A stretch of 38,871 nt of DNA from Bradyrhizobium rifense. GTDB taxonomy: Bacteria; Pseudomonadota; Alphaproteobacteria; Rhizobiales; Xanthobacteraceae. The stretch's first letter is position 1; each line of letters opens with the position of its first letter. This document shows, in pieces, positions 32,177 to 38,871 of the stretch. The position numbers and the translations under genes are program-made. The notes under the pieces were generated by a model. It worked only from the letters and a program-made list of their open reading frames with translations, had not been told where the DNA came from and did no database searches. The DNA is taken from NCBI RefSeq assembly GCF_008123425.1, contig NZ_VSSS01000048.1, forward strand, positions 1 to 38,871, given 5' to 3'.

Positions 32177-35100
32177 TGTTGAACTGGGCGCGGTTGGCTT
32201 CGACCAGCGCCTTGGTCAGCGACAGGCTCAGCGCGGAATTGTCCGAAGCATCGCCCGGCGGCGGGGTGCGGAACGGCTCCATCGCGGCGGCCACTTCCTT
32301 TTCGGTCAGGCCGTGGCCGGTGTCACGGATGCGGAGCGCGATCTCGCCGCGATCGTTCAATGCGGTCGAGACGATGACCTGGCCGCCGGCACTCGCCAGC
32401 CTGATCGAGTTCGAGATCAGATTCATCGTGACCTGGCGCAGCGCGCGCGCGTCGGCCGTCACCTGCGGCAGCGCGTGCGCGAGCGAGGTGCGGATGATGA
32501 TGCGCTCGCGGTTGGCCTGCGGCTGCATCACGGTGACGCAGGCTTCGACGAGGTCGTTGAGTTTGAGGTTGGCGAAGACGAGATCGAGCTTGCCGGTCTC
32601 GATCCGCGACAACTCCAGCAGATCGTCGATGATGGTGATGACGCGCTCGCCGGAGGCGCGGATGTCCTTCATGTATTCGCCATAGCGCTCGTTGCCGAGC
32701 GAGCCAAAACGCTCGGAGATCATCACCTCGGCAAAGCCGATGATGGCGTTGAGCGGCGTGCGGATCTCGTGGCTGATCCGCGCCAGCATGTCGGCCTTGG
32801 CATTGGCGGCGCCGTCGACCAGGCGTCGCGCCTGCGTCAGCTCGCTCTCGCCCTTCTTGCTGTGCGAGAGGTCGCGGAACACGGCAAAGAAGTTGGGGCC
32901 GTCGGGCCGCGTGCGGCCCATGATCATGGCGAGCGGAAGCACGCCGCCCTTCCTCTCGCGTCCCAGCACCTCGCGGCCGTGATCGAGCAGGCTCGCGATG
33001 TCCTCGCTCTTCACGCTTTCGAGATAGTCGACCACGATCTGCTGGCTCTCGGGCGCGAACAGCGTCAGCAGATTCTGCTGCATCAACGTTTCGCCGTCAT
33101 AGCCGAACAGCGCCTCGGCGCTGCGGTTGCAGGCGTGGATGTTGCCTTCGGCATCGAACATCACGATGCCCTCGGCGGTGGTGTCGAGGATCGCAGCGAG
33201 ATCTTCCGCTTCGGCATCGCCGGCCTCGAGCTCGGCCTCGGGCTCCGGCAGATCGGGGATCACCACCACCGGCTCCGCCATCAAAGGTGCTGCGACAAGA
33301 GGCGTGGCTTGCGGCAGCGCGCAGATCAGCGCATGCGCGCTGGCGCCGTCCCAGTCGATGGTGTGCAGATGCGCTTCCGTGGTCACGAGCGGCTGCTCGC
33401 CATTGGCGATGGCAGCGCTGATCGTCACCGGCGTGCCTCCTTGCGAGGTGCTGCTCGCGGCGGAGACGCCCGGCTCGACATAGAGTGCATCGAGCCCGCC
33501 GGAATTTTCCAGCGCGGTAAGGCTGGCATAGCCCATGCGCGTGAGGAAGGCGGGGTTGGCGTAGAGCAGGCGATCGAGCCGGTAGATCAGCATGCCCGTC
33601 GGCACCAGATCGAGCAGCGCGCGGTCGCGCGTGCTGTGGCCGTGCGCGGGCGGTGCGGGCTCGGTCAGCCATTCGGCTGCGGCCGGCGGCGCCCCAGGCT
33701 CTGACAACACAGGCTCCGGCGTCGGTGCGTCCTGCGTGATCTCTTCCGCCGGCGGCTCGCTTGCTGCGGATGCAATCGTCTCGCGATCGCGTTCGAGCCG
33801 TTCGGACAATTGCCGCGCGAGCTCGTTGAACGCGCTGTTCTCGACCGGCGTCAGCGTCGGCGATCTCTGGTCACCTGACCTGGGATCACCGGGGGCGCGG
33901 AACGGCACGACATTCGGAGGCGTTTCCACTGGCGTTTCCAAATCGGCTAGGTGTGAATTCGCTTCGATGAAAAGTGCGGGCGGTTCAGTTGCTGTCGGCG
34001 GTTCAGGCTCAGGCGGCGGCGGCTCGATCGGCGGAGGCGGAGCCTCTGCCTCCGCCTTGGCCTCTGGTTCAGGATCAGGCTCGACCGCATCGGCCGAAAG
34101 CCTCTGCGCAATGCGCGGCTCGGCAAGCAGCTCGTAGCGCCTGAGCGCATCGAGCCGGTTGAGGCCGTCGAGATCGCGGCAGACGCCAAAACCCTTGAAG
34201 CCCGCAAAATTGCGCTCGTGGTCGTAGACCGGCAGGCCCGCGAGCTCGACCGGCAGATGCTCGCCGCCATCGGCCGGCCAGTTCACGGTGATGCCGGCCC
34301 AGGTGTCGTGGCTCGCAAGCGCCTGCGCGACGCGCCCGTCCGGATCGAGCGCGAATTCGTCGGCGATCTCGCGCCAGGGCCGGCCGAAACCGGCCGCGGT
34401 GTGCGCGCCCATCAGGCGGATGAATTCGGCTGACGCCAGCACAAAGCGCCCCTCCGCATCCATCTGCCACAGGAAACGCAGCGGATGCTGGCGCGGTGTC
34501 TCCGCGTGTGCGGACCGCGTCTGTCCAGACTGCGACTCCGCGTGTGCGTGCGGCTCGACCATGGCGGCCGTCATCGGCGCGGCTTGCGGCGGCACGATGG
34601 CTGCGGGCGGGTTTTCAACCGGTGTTTCCGGCGCCGTGTCCGCGATCGTGTCCCGGACAGGCGCCTCAGCCGCCTCTCTCACGGCGTCCTGAATCGGAAC
34701 GATCTCTGTCGCCGTGTCGCTTGCGGGCGGCTCGGGCGTGATCGTCTCAGGCGTTTCGTCCAGATCGGCAAAGGCGTCGAACAAGTCGATACCCGCGGCG
34801 GGCTCGTTCGCGGGCGGCGTCTCGACGGCCTGCGGCGGCGCGGGCGCGACCGCTTCGGGGGCAGGGGCCGCCGCCACGTCAGGCGCAGGATCCGGCGCGC
34901 TCTCGGCGACAGGGGCTGCTTGCGCGACCGCAGGCTCAATCAGCGCAACGAGGCCGACATCGGCCCCGGTGCCGACCCGTTGCAGCACCATCTTGCCGAT
35001 GCCGATCGGCAGCTCGACGCGGCCTTGCGCCAGCGCCTCGCTGCGCGCCTGTTCGAGCCCGGCCTCGCCGAGATCGCGAAAGCCGAGCAGGGCGCGCGCG

Positions 35101-35576
35101 GCTTCGCTGGCGCCGGCGAACATGCCGTCGGGCGCGAACGCCGCCATCGGCACGGCCGCGCCGTCGACGAGACGATGCAGCCGCTCGACCAGCGACATGG
35201 TGCGCAGGGCAGGGTCCATCGCGGTGACGAGCACGCCAGAGCTGCCATCGGCAAAGGAAAGCCGCGCGCAGCCGCAGGTCATCAGCGTGCCGAGCCGGGC
35301 GCCAAAACCGCGGAGACGTTCGAGCCTGATCGCGCCGTTCGCCGGCAATTGGCGGGCGAGCCGAACGATTTGGCGGCGATGGGTGTCGGCCGGTCCAAAA
35401 GTCTTCTCGGCAAGCGCCGCCGCGTTGGCCGCGCCAAAAAACTTCGCGCCGACCGCATTGGCCCACAGCAGGCGGCTGCCGTCGGGCGACCAGAGCCAGG
35501 CCGGCAGCGGCGAGGTCGCATGCACGGACAACCGCGGATCGCCGACGCCTCGCAACTGGAAATCCGAATTCGTCAT
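32109..35576 (-). CDS. Multi-PAS sensor histidine kinase, PdhS/DivJ/PleC-like
   Basis: An 1155-residue cytoplasmic kinase without membrane helices. PAS-like segments occur near residues 20-100, 140-175, 365-470, 650-720 and 790-910, separated by long Pro/Ala/Glu-rich linkers (about 220-360 and 490-640). HisKA carries the phospho-acceptor His at about 936 in RISHEIRTPLNAIIGFAEVM. The ATPase domain has an N box (RQVTMNLISNSIRLA) and a G1 box (IRDTGHGLTEKE), but the G2 region reads NSALSLSLTKAL without the usual glycines. The HisKA sequence and LTKALVEANRA ending match kinases of the DivK-linked cell-cycle group, such as Brucella PdhS. The start at 35576 (MTNSDFQL) is preferred over 35597. It overlaps the monooxygenase by 68 bp, tail to tail. 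Confidence 0.85.
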   Translation of the reverse strand: MTNSDFQLRGVGDPRLSVHATSPLPAWLWSPDGSRLLWANAVGAKFFGAANAAALAEKTFGPADTHRRQIVRLARQLPANGAIRLERLRGFGARLGTLMTCGCARLSFADGSSGVLVTAMDPALRTMSLVERLHRLVDGAAVPMAAFAPDGMFAGASEAARALLGFRDLGEAGLEQARSEALAQGRVELPIGIGKMVLQRVGTGADVGLVALIEPAVAQAAPVAESAPDPAPDVAAAPAPEAVAPAPPQAVETPPANEPAAGIDLFDAFADLDETPETITPEPPASDTATEIVPIQDAVREAAEAPVRDTIADTAPETPVENPPAAIVPPQAAPMTAAMVEPHAHAESQSGQTRSAHAETPRQHPLRFLWQMDAEGRFVLASAEFIRLMGAHTAAGFGRPWREIADEFALDPDGRVAQALASHDTWAGITVNWPADGGEHLPVELAGLPVYDHERNFAGFKGFGVCRDLDGLNRLDALRRYELLAEPRIAQRLSADAVEPDPEPEAKAEAEAPPPPIEPPPPEPEPPTATEPPALFIEANSHLADLETPVETPPNVVPFRAPGDPRSGDQRSPTLTPVENSAFNELARQLSERLERDRETIASAASEPPAEEITQDAPTPEPVLSEPGAPPAAAEWLTEPAPPAHGHSTRDRALLDLVPTGMLIYRLDRLLYANPAFLTRMGYASLTALENSGGLDALYVEPGVSAASSTSQGGTPVTISAAIANGEQPLVTTEAHLHTIDWDGASAHALICALPQATPLVAAPLMAEPVVVIPDLPEPEAELEAGDAEAEDLAAILDTTAEGIVMFDAEGNIHACNRSAEALFGYDGETLMQQNLLTLFAPESQQIVVDYLESVKSEDIASLLDHGREVLGRERKGGVLPLAMIMGRTRPDGPNFFAVFRDLSHSKKGESELTQARRLVDGAANAKADMLARISHEIRTPLNAIIGFAEVMISERFGSLGNERYGEYMKDIRASGERVITIIDDLLELSRIETGKLDLVFANLKLNDLVEACVTVMQPQANRERIIIRTSLAHALPQVTADARALRQVTMNLISNSIRLASAGGQVIVSTALNDRGEIALRIRDTGHGLTEKEVAAAMEPFRTPPPGDASDNSALSLSLTKALVEANRAQFNIKSAANSGTLIEVTFVPVVAGA

Positions 35577-35628
35577 CCGACCGGCTGTATCTCGCACGCT
35601 TCACGTCGGGCTGCCGGGAATGACAGCC

Positions 35629-35643
35629 TTAAGAAAGGGTTAC
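35629..35643. promoter_or_regulatory. Degenerate CtrA-like site upstream of the PAS kinase
   Basis: TTAA-GAAAGGG-TTAC differs from the CtrA consensus TTAA-N7-TTAA by one base and lies 53 bp upstream of the kinase start. Kinases of this group act on the DivK-CtrA pathway, which makes feedback plausible, but a one-base mismatch in an AT-rich patch is weak evidence. Confidence 0.25.
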
Positions 35644-35779
35644 TATCGCCCGCGGGCGCGGGCAGGTCCACGGCCGGAGCTTAACGGGCACGTCCTAAAG
35701 CCGCGATAACCTTAATCCCCCCAGCCCCGCAAGCCGCAGCACAAGCGCATCCGCAGGATTCAAGCGGGGGTCTGCGGTC

Positions 35780-35913
35780 CATCCTTCGAGACGCCCGCTT
35801 TGGGCGGGCTCCTCAGGATGAGGGCGGAGTGCGCGGCAGCAATTTCTGCAGGCACCAATGCCGCTGAGCCTCATCCTGAGGAGACCGCGGAGCGGTCGTC
35901 TCGAAGGACGAGG
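35780..35913. repeat. Two inverted copies of a dispersed palindromic repeat
   Basis: Copy one, 35780-35823, starts catccttcgagacg and ends cctcaggatgagg. Copy two, 35869-35913, is the same element reversed (cctcatcctgaggag ... tctcgaaggacgagg), with a different GC-rich loop. They occupy the 732-bp gap between the kinase and phasin starts, together with another Pro-like C-rich repeat around 35986-36021. I find no gene in this gap. Confidence 0.75.
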
Positions 35914-36308
35914 CGCGCGCTCAGGCTGGAGGCTCGGTCACCTCTCCCGCTTTCCTCGTCGGGAGTATCCCGATGCGGCAAGACCCCCACCCCAACCCTC
36001 CCCGCAAGTGGGAGAGGGAGTGGACCGCTTCGCGGCTCGCACCCCCAGCTACCTCAACCCCCGGTTCCCCACCCCGGGAACCTCATCCTCCCCGAGATTA
36101 AATTTCGCGCCGCACCCCTGCATCACATTGCGGCGCACAATGTTGACATGTTAGGCAGCGATACTGCTGGGCGCTGGACGAGCCATCTTTTTTGTTCCGC
36201 GTTTCCAGTCTTTCGTACCCGCCAGTCTTCAAGAAGAAATGGCCCCGATTGGGTCGGCGGGCGCGCCAGAAGGCTCACTCCATTTTTCATTTTCGTGAGG
36301 GACCAACC

Positions 36309-36740
36309 ATGACAGGTGCGACTGATCCGTTTTCTGCCTCGATCATTCCGTTCGAGGTTCCCGAGCAGGTGCGCGCGTTCGCCGAAAAGGGCGTTTCGCA
36401 GGCCCGCGAGAACTACGCCAAGTTCAAGGACGCGGCTGAGACCCACAACGGCACCGTCGAGGCCGTGTTCGCGTCTGCCCACAAGGGCGCGAGCGAGTAC
36501 ACCGCCAAGCTGATGGAATTCGCCAAGGCCAACACCACGGCCCATCTGGACTTCACCCAGGAGCTGCTCGGCGTGAAGTCGCCGACCGACGCCTTCCAGC
36601 TCTGGACCGGCCACGCCAAGACGCAGCTCGAGACCTTCCAGGTCCAGGCCAAGGAGCTCGCCGAGATCGCCCAGCGGGCGGCAACTGCCGCCGCCGAGCC
36701 GATCAAGGCCTCCGCCTCGAAGTTCTACCCCGCCGCCTGA
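36309..36740 (+). CDS. Phasin family protein
   Basis: A 143-residue, mostly helical protein that coats polyhydroxyalkanoate granules. It begins MTGATDPFSASIIPFEVPEQ, then long amphipathic helices: VRAFAEKGVSQARENYAKFK, EAVFASAHKGASEYTAKLME and the phasin-type block DFTQELLGVKSPTDAFQLWT followed by KTQLETFQVQAKELAEIAQR. It ends in a short unstructured tail, IKASASKFYPAA. GAGGGA at 36297-36302 sets ATG 36309. A strong terminator follows, so it is monocistronic. A role in granule binding is known for the family; binding to PHB here is inferred. Confidence 0.93.
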   Translation: MTGATDPFSASIIPFEVPEQVRAFAEKGVSQARENYAKFKDAAETHNGTVEAVFASAHKGASEYTAKLMEFAKANTTAHLDFTQELLGVKSPTDAFQLWTGHAKTQLETFQVQAKELAEIAQRAATAAAEPIKASASKFYPAA

Positions 36741-36765
36741 GCGGACCGGCGTTGAATTGATTAAG

Positions 36766-36793
36766 AAACCCGGGCCCCAAGGCCCGGGTTTTT
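36766..36793 (+). terminator. Rho-independent terminator of the phasin gene
   Basis: aaacccgggcc (36766-36776) pairs perfectly with ggcccgggttt (36781-36791), loop ccaa, with a five-T run. Confidence 0.94.
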
Positions 36794-36798
36794 CTTTG

Positions 36799-36820
36799 CC
36801 TCTCCCGCCTGCGGGAGAGG
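36799..36820. repeat. Dispersed hairpin repeat before tRNA-His
   Basis: cctctcccgc (36799-36808) pairs with gcgggagagg (36811-36820), the same family of CT-rich hairpins seen between serC and serA. The rest of the 336-bp gap up to the tRNA (36741-37076) contains no gene; an open frame at 36757-36951 is composed of repeat sequence. Confidence 0.7.
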
Positions 36821-37076
36821 CCGGCGCCCCGGGCGATGCGAAGCATCGTCCCGCGCGCCGGGTGAGGGTTCTCTCCCCACGGGGAGTTTCCCCCAATCGG
36901 GAGGAGCAGCTTATCGTCGCCATTAAGCTGATTTCATCGCGAAGAAGATGATTTACGCTGTTTTTTCGTCCGTTTGCGGCCTTGCCAAAAACGGCCGTTG
37001 CACCTAGTTTCCGCCCCGTCCAGCCCCCCTCGGTGACCGGCCTTTTCAAGGTGCCCCCGGGGCGGCTCGCAAGGAT

Positions 37077-37153
37077 GCAGTTGTAGCTCAGTTGGTTAGA
37101 GCGCCTGTCTGTGGAACAGGAGGTCGGTGGTTCGAGCCCACCCAACTGTACCA
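37077..37153 (+). tRNA. tRNA-His (anticodon GTG)
   Basis: A full cloverleaf of 77 nt including an encoded CCA. The acceptor is gcagttg/caactgt (G1-U72 closing wobble), the D stem gctc/gagc, the anticodon arm cctgt-ctgtgga-acagg with GTG, and the T arm ggtgg-ttcgagc-ccacc. The discriminator is A73 and the base before position 1 is T, so the usual G-1:C73 identity pair of tRNA-His is absent. This matches a known peculiarity of a clade of alphaproteobacteria. Confidence 0.97.
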
Positions 37154-37268
37154 GCGGAATCAATTGGTTAGCTGCGGACGCTATCTGTTCAATCGCTTTG
37201 GGAAGCGCGCACATCTCTCGTAACCGATCGCCTACGACTCACGGTAGGATTATCGAGGAGTTGCGCGC

Positions 37269-38513
37269 ATGGGTCCTATTTCCCTTTTTGATAAGTCGTT
37301 CCTGCAATCCATTAGCCTAGATGAGGCGGTTTGGTTCGATCGATTCTTTTTGCCGGTCGCGTGCCCAATCTTCTTTGTCGAAACGTTGGCCGATCTCGGT
37401 AAGGACGCATCCAAGCGGGGGTCCGCCGAATTCTCGGTTGTGAAAGACATCGCCCAAAAGTTTCCCGAGATGGGCGGTTCGCCGTGTGCTTTCCATGTAG
37501 ACATCGCAACGCAAGATTTACTTGGCAATCACACGCCGTTGGATGGTCGCATCCCTCGATCGGGTGGCCGCCCCGTGCCGAAGGGTGTCGTCTATGAACT
37601 CGGCCCCGAAGAACGCGCCTTCAATCGTTGGCAGAAGGGCGAGTTTTTTGAGGTTGAGAAGATTGCAGCTGCGGATTGGCGGAAATCACTTTCTGAGCTC
37701 GATCTCAACAAAGTCGCGAGCGAACTGCGTTCAATCGGCATCGATGGGAAATCGTGCAAGTCGTTGGATCAAGCACGTGACATGGCGCTGGCAGTTGTTT
37801 CCGAGAAGGCAAACGCAATGTCCGTTCTTGCTCTCTCCGCCACATTCCTACACGCACCACAACATCTTCATCGCCCCATAATTGAGGCTTGGAAGCGGGA
37901 TGGGCGACGTCCACTAAATGTCTACGCGCCCTACGCGGCGCACGTTGTTGCCGTGGAGGTTTTTTTCCAGTTCGCGCTCGCTGCGCATCTTATTGCCAGC
38001 AACAGACCGTCAAATCGCACGGATATCGCCTACCTGTTTTATCTTCCTTTCTGCACGCTCTTCATATCATCCGACAATCTGCATCGCCGAACTGCAGGGC
38101 TTTTCATGCGAGCGGATCAGGAATTCGTTTGGGGAGTGGACTTGAAGGCAAGTCTTAAGACTGTGAACTCGCACTTTATAAAGCTTCCGGAAGATGTCCG
38201 AGAGCAGGGGGTGATGAGCTTCGCGCACGCCCCTCCGGATGGCAACATCGTGGCGGGGCTTTGGGGTAGGCATCTGCGTCCAGGCATTCGGACTGAGGTC
38301 AAGGAGCCTCGAGAGCCAGATCCGGAGCGTAACGCAGAGCTCGTCAAACGACTCAAAGAATTCAGCAAGCAGCCGACGTTGCCATCCCATCAGGCGTTGC
38401 ACGAAGATGACGTGGAGATGATGTCCATTGCGCATTCGGTCCGTCGCAAGCGGGGCAGTTGGTGGCAGGTCCCGAAAAATATGCCCGATCCGGAAGATGA
38501 TGAGCAACAGTAA
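37269..38513 (+). CDS. Protein of unknown function next to tRNA-His (accessory region)
   Basis: A 414-residue soluble protein without signal peptide. It begins MGPISLFDKSFLQSISLDEA, then WFDRFFLPVACPIFFVETLA, a polar middle with GRIPRSGGRPVPKG, a helical hydrophobic region (about 215-260), LFYLPFCTLFISSDNLHRRT (about 270) and a charged C-terminus ending PEDDEQQ. An early Asp (D8), a Glu in FVETLADL and SSDNLH after a beta strand recall the acidic layout of PIN-like nucleases, but this is a weak guess. GAGGAG at 37255-37260 supports ATG 37269. Base and codon use are clearly less GC-rich than in the rest of the window, and it lies just 115 bp past a tRNA, suggesting transfer. Confidence 0.8.
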   Translation: MGPISLFDKSFLQSISLDEAVWFDRFFLPVACPIFFVETLADLGKDASKRGSAEFSVVKDIAQKFPEMGGSPCAFHVDIATQDLLGNHTPLDGRIPRSGGRPVPKGVVYELGPEERAFNRWQKGEFFEVEKIAAADWRKSLSELDLNKVASELRSIGIDGKSCKSLDQARDMALAVVSEKANAMSVLALSATFLHAPQHLHRPIIEAWKRDGRRPLNVYAPYAAHVVAVEVFFQFALAAHLIASNRPSNRTDIAYLFYLPFCTLFISSDNLHRRTAGLFMRADQEFVWGVDLKASLKTVNSHFIKLPEDVREQGVMSFAHAPPDGNIVAGLWGRHLRPGIRTEVKEPREPDPERNAELVKRLKEFSKQPTLPSHQALHEDDVEMMSIAHSVRRKRGSWWQVPKNMPDPEDDEQQ

Positions 38514-38871
38514 GGCTGACTCGCGCCGCCATCCGTTCAGAGCTTGGTTCTAGGCGATCTTGCAGGCGTGGCGTGATGAGAATTTAGCGCTGATCAAGAA
38601 TCTTATCTCGTTCGCTACGATGGTCGATACAGTATTTCAAAGCTACGTAATCGGTTCGTACGGCGGGTTTATGCTCATCGCATCGCTGTTCGATGTAGTC
38701 CCAAATTTTCGTCCCGCCGAAAAGCAAGACAAAGAAGCTCGGCTATCGGGTGAACTCATGAATTACGGTGACAGTGCTGGACTGCACCCCTGAAGTGAGA
38801 CACGATAATTACAGTGACAGTGGGTTGTCACGATGCGTTACCGCGCTTTTTTTTGCGCGAACGCGGTTTCG
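38514..38871. other. Gene-poor AT-richer end of the window
   Basis: There are 358 bp after the unknown gene. An open frame from TTG 38560 to 38793 (77 residues, starting QAWRDENLALIKNL) has no ATG or ribosome-binding site. Its first residues faintly recall the ENxALIKS segment of phage head-morphogenesis proteins, so it could be a decayed phage remnant. At the very end, accgcg (38840-38845) pairs with cgcggt (38862-38867) around an eight-T run. Nothing else is recognisable. Confidence 0.3.
38761..38822. repeat. Direct repeat aattacRgtgacagtg
   Basis: aattacggtgacagtg (38761-38776) and aattacagtgacagtg (38807-38822) differ at one base and are 46 bp apart. They could be iterated binding sites or a mark of mobile-element activity. 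Confidence 0.6.

Noticed and set aside
34485..35709. Plus-strand frames (about 330-400 codons) opposite the PAS kinase linkers
   Set aside because: They arise from Pro/Ala/Glu-rich low-complexity codons on the other strand and show no protein-like features.
35780..36021. CRISPR-like repeats in the kinase-phasin gap
   Set aside because: Copies are inverted palindromes without regular spacers; they are ordinary dispersed intergenic repeats.
36143..36165. A sigma70-like promoter (TTGACA followed by GATACT) before the phasin gene
   Set aside because: The spacing is only 11 bases, too short for a sigma70 promoter.
36757..36951. A 64-residue frame after the phasin terminator
   Set aside because: It consists of the terminator and dispersed repeat sequence; no ribosome-binding site.
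38560..38793. A 77-residue frame resembling a phage head protein fragment
   Set aside because: TTG start, no ribosome-binding site and only a few suggestive residues; too weak to annotate as a gene, mentioned only as a possible remnant.

Overview
The window looks like a stretch of alphaproteobacterial chromosome, most probably Bradyrhizobium or a close relative. The reasons are the high GC content, gene content typical of that group (AatA-type aspartate aminotransferase, a DUF992 protein, paired DUF1800/DUF1501 genes, a phasin, a PdhS-like sensor kinase), the serC leader RNA architecture, a tRNA-His that lacks the usual G-1, and many short GC-rich intergenic inverted repeats. The genus is an inference from sequence character; no database search was run.

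Layout. 1-6.8 kb: a small Cys-rich CWC protein, a translationally coupled DUF1800-DUF1501 export-type pair, an ABM monooxygenase, an aldo/keto reductase, a GNAT acetyltransferase, a membrane-anchored PAS protein and two small membrane ORFs. 6.8-12.1 kb: a glutathione S-transferase divergent from aatA (with a clear terminator), a secreted DUF992 protein and a divergent EF-G paralogue whose usual catalytic His is Ser. 12.4-16.2 kb: an XRE regulator, a SulP-STAS anion transporter, a YoaK-type membrane protein and aroE. 16.3-20.7 kb: two tandem paralogous periplasmic proteins, lldD on the minus strand, a 55-aa acidic protein and glmM. 20.9-25.9 kb: an Fsr-like MFS exporter, two outer-membrane beta-barrel proteins (the first with an exact CtrA-type box upstream), a second GST, a second GNAT and a 68-residue small protein.

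25.8-30.3 kb: the serine pathway unit, consisting of a two-hairpin leader matching the alphaproteobacterial serC RNA motif, then serC and serA; a thiolase follows. 30.5-35.6 kb: an FAD-dependent aromatic-hydroxylase-type monooxygenase converging on, and overlapping by 68 bp, a 1155-residue multi-PAS histidine kinase of the PdhS/DivJ/PleC type. 36.3-37.2 kb: a phasin with a strong terminator, then tRNA-His(GTG).

Immediately after the tRNA the composition changes: base usage becomes less GC-rich, a 414-residue protein of unknown function appears, and the window ends in gene-poor DNA with a 16-bp direct repeat. This looks like the start of a horizontally acquired segment using tRNA-His as its boundary. 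It is the most likely place for something undescribed, but only its first gene is in view. Most of the rest is ordinary core genome with a few notable regulatory and evolutionary details. I see no CRISPR array, no intact insertion sequence and no rRNA.
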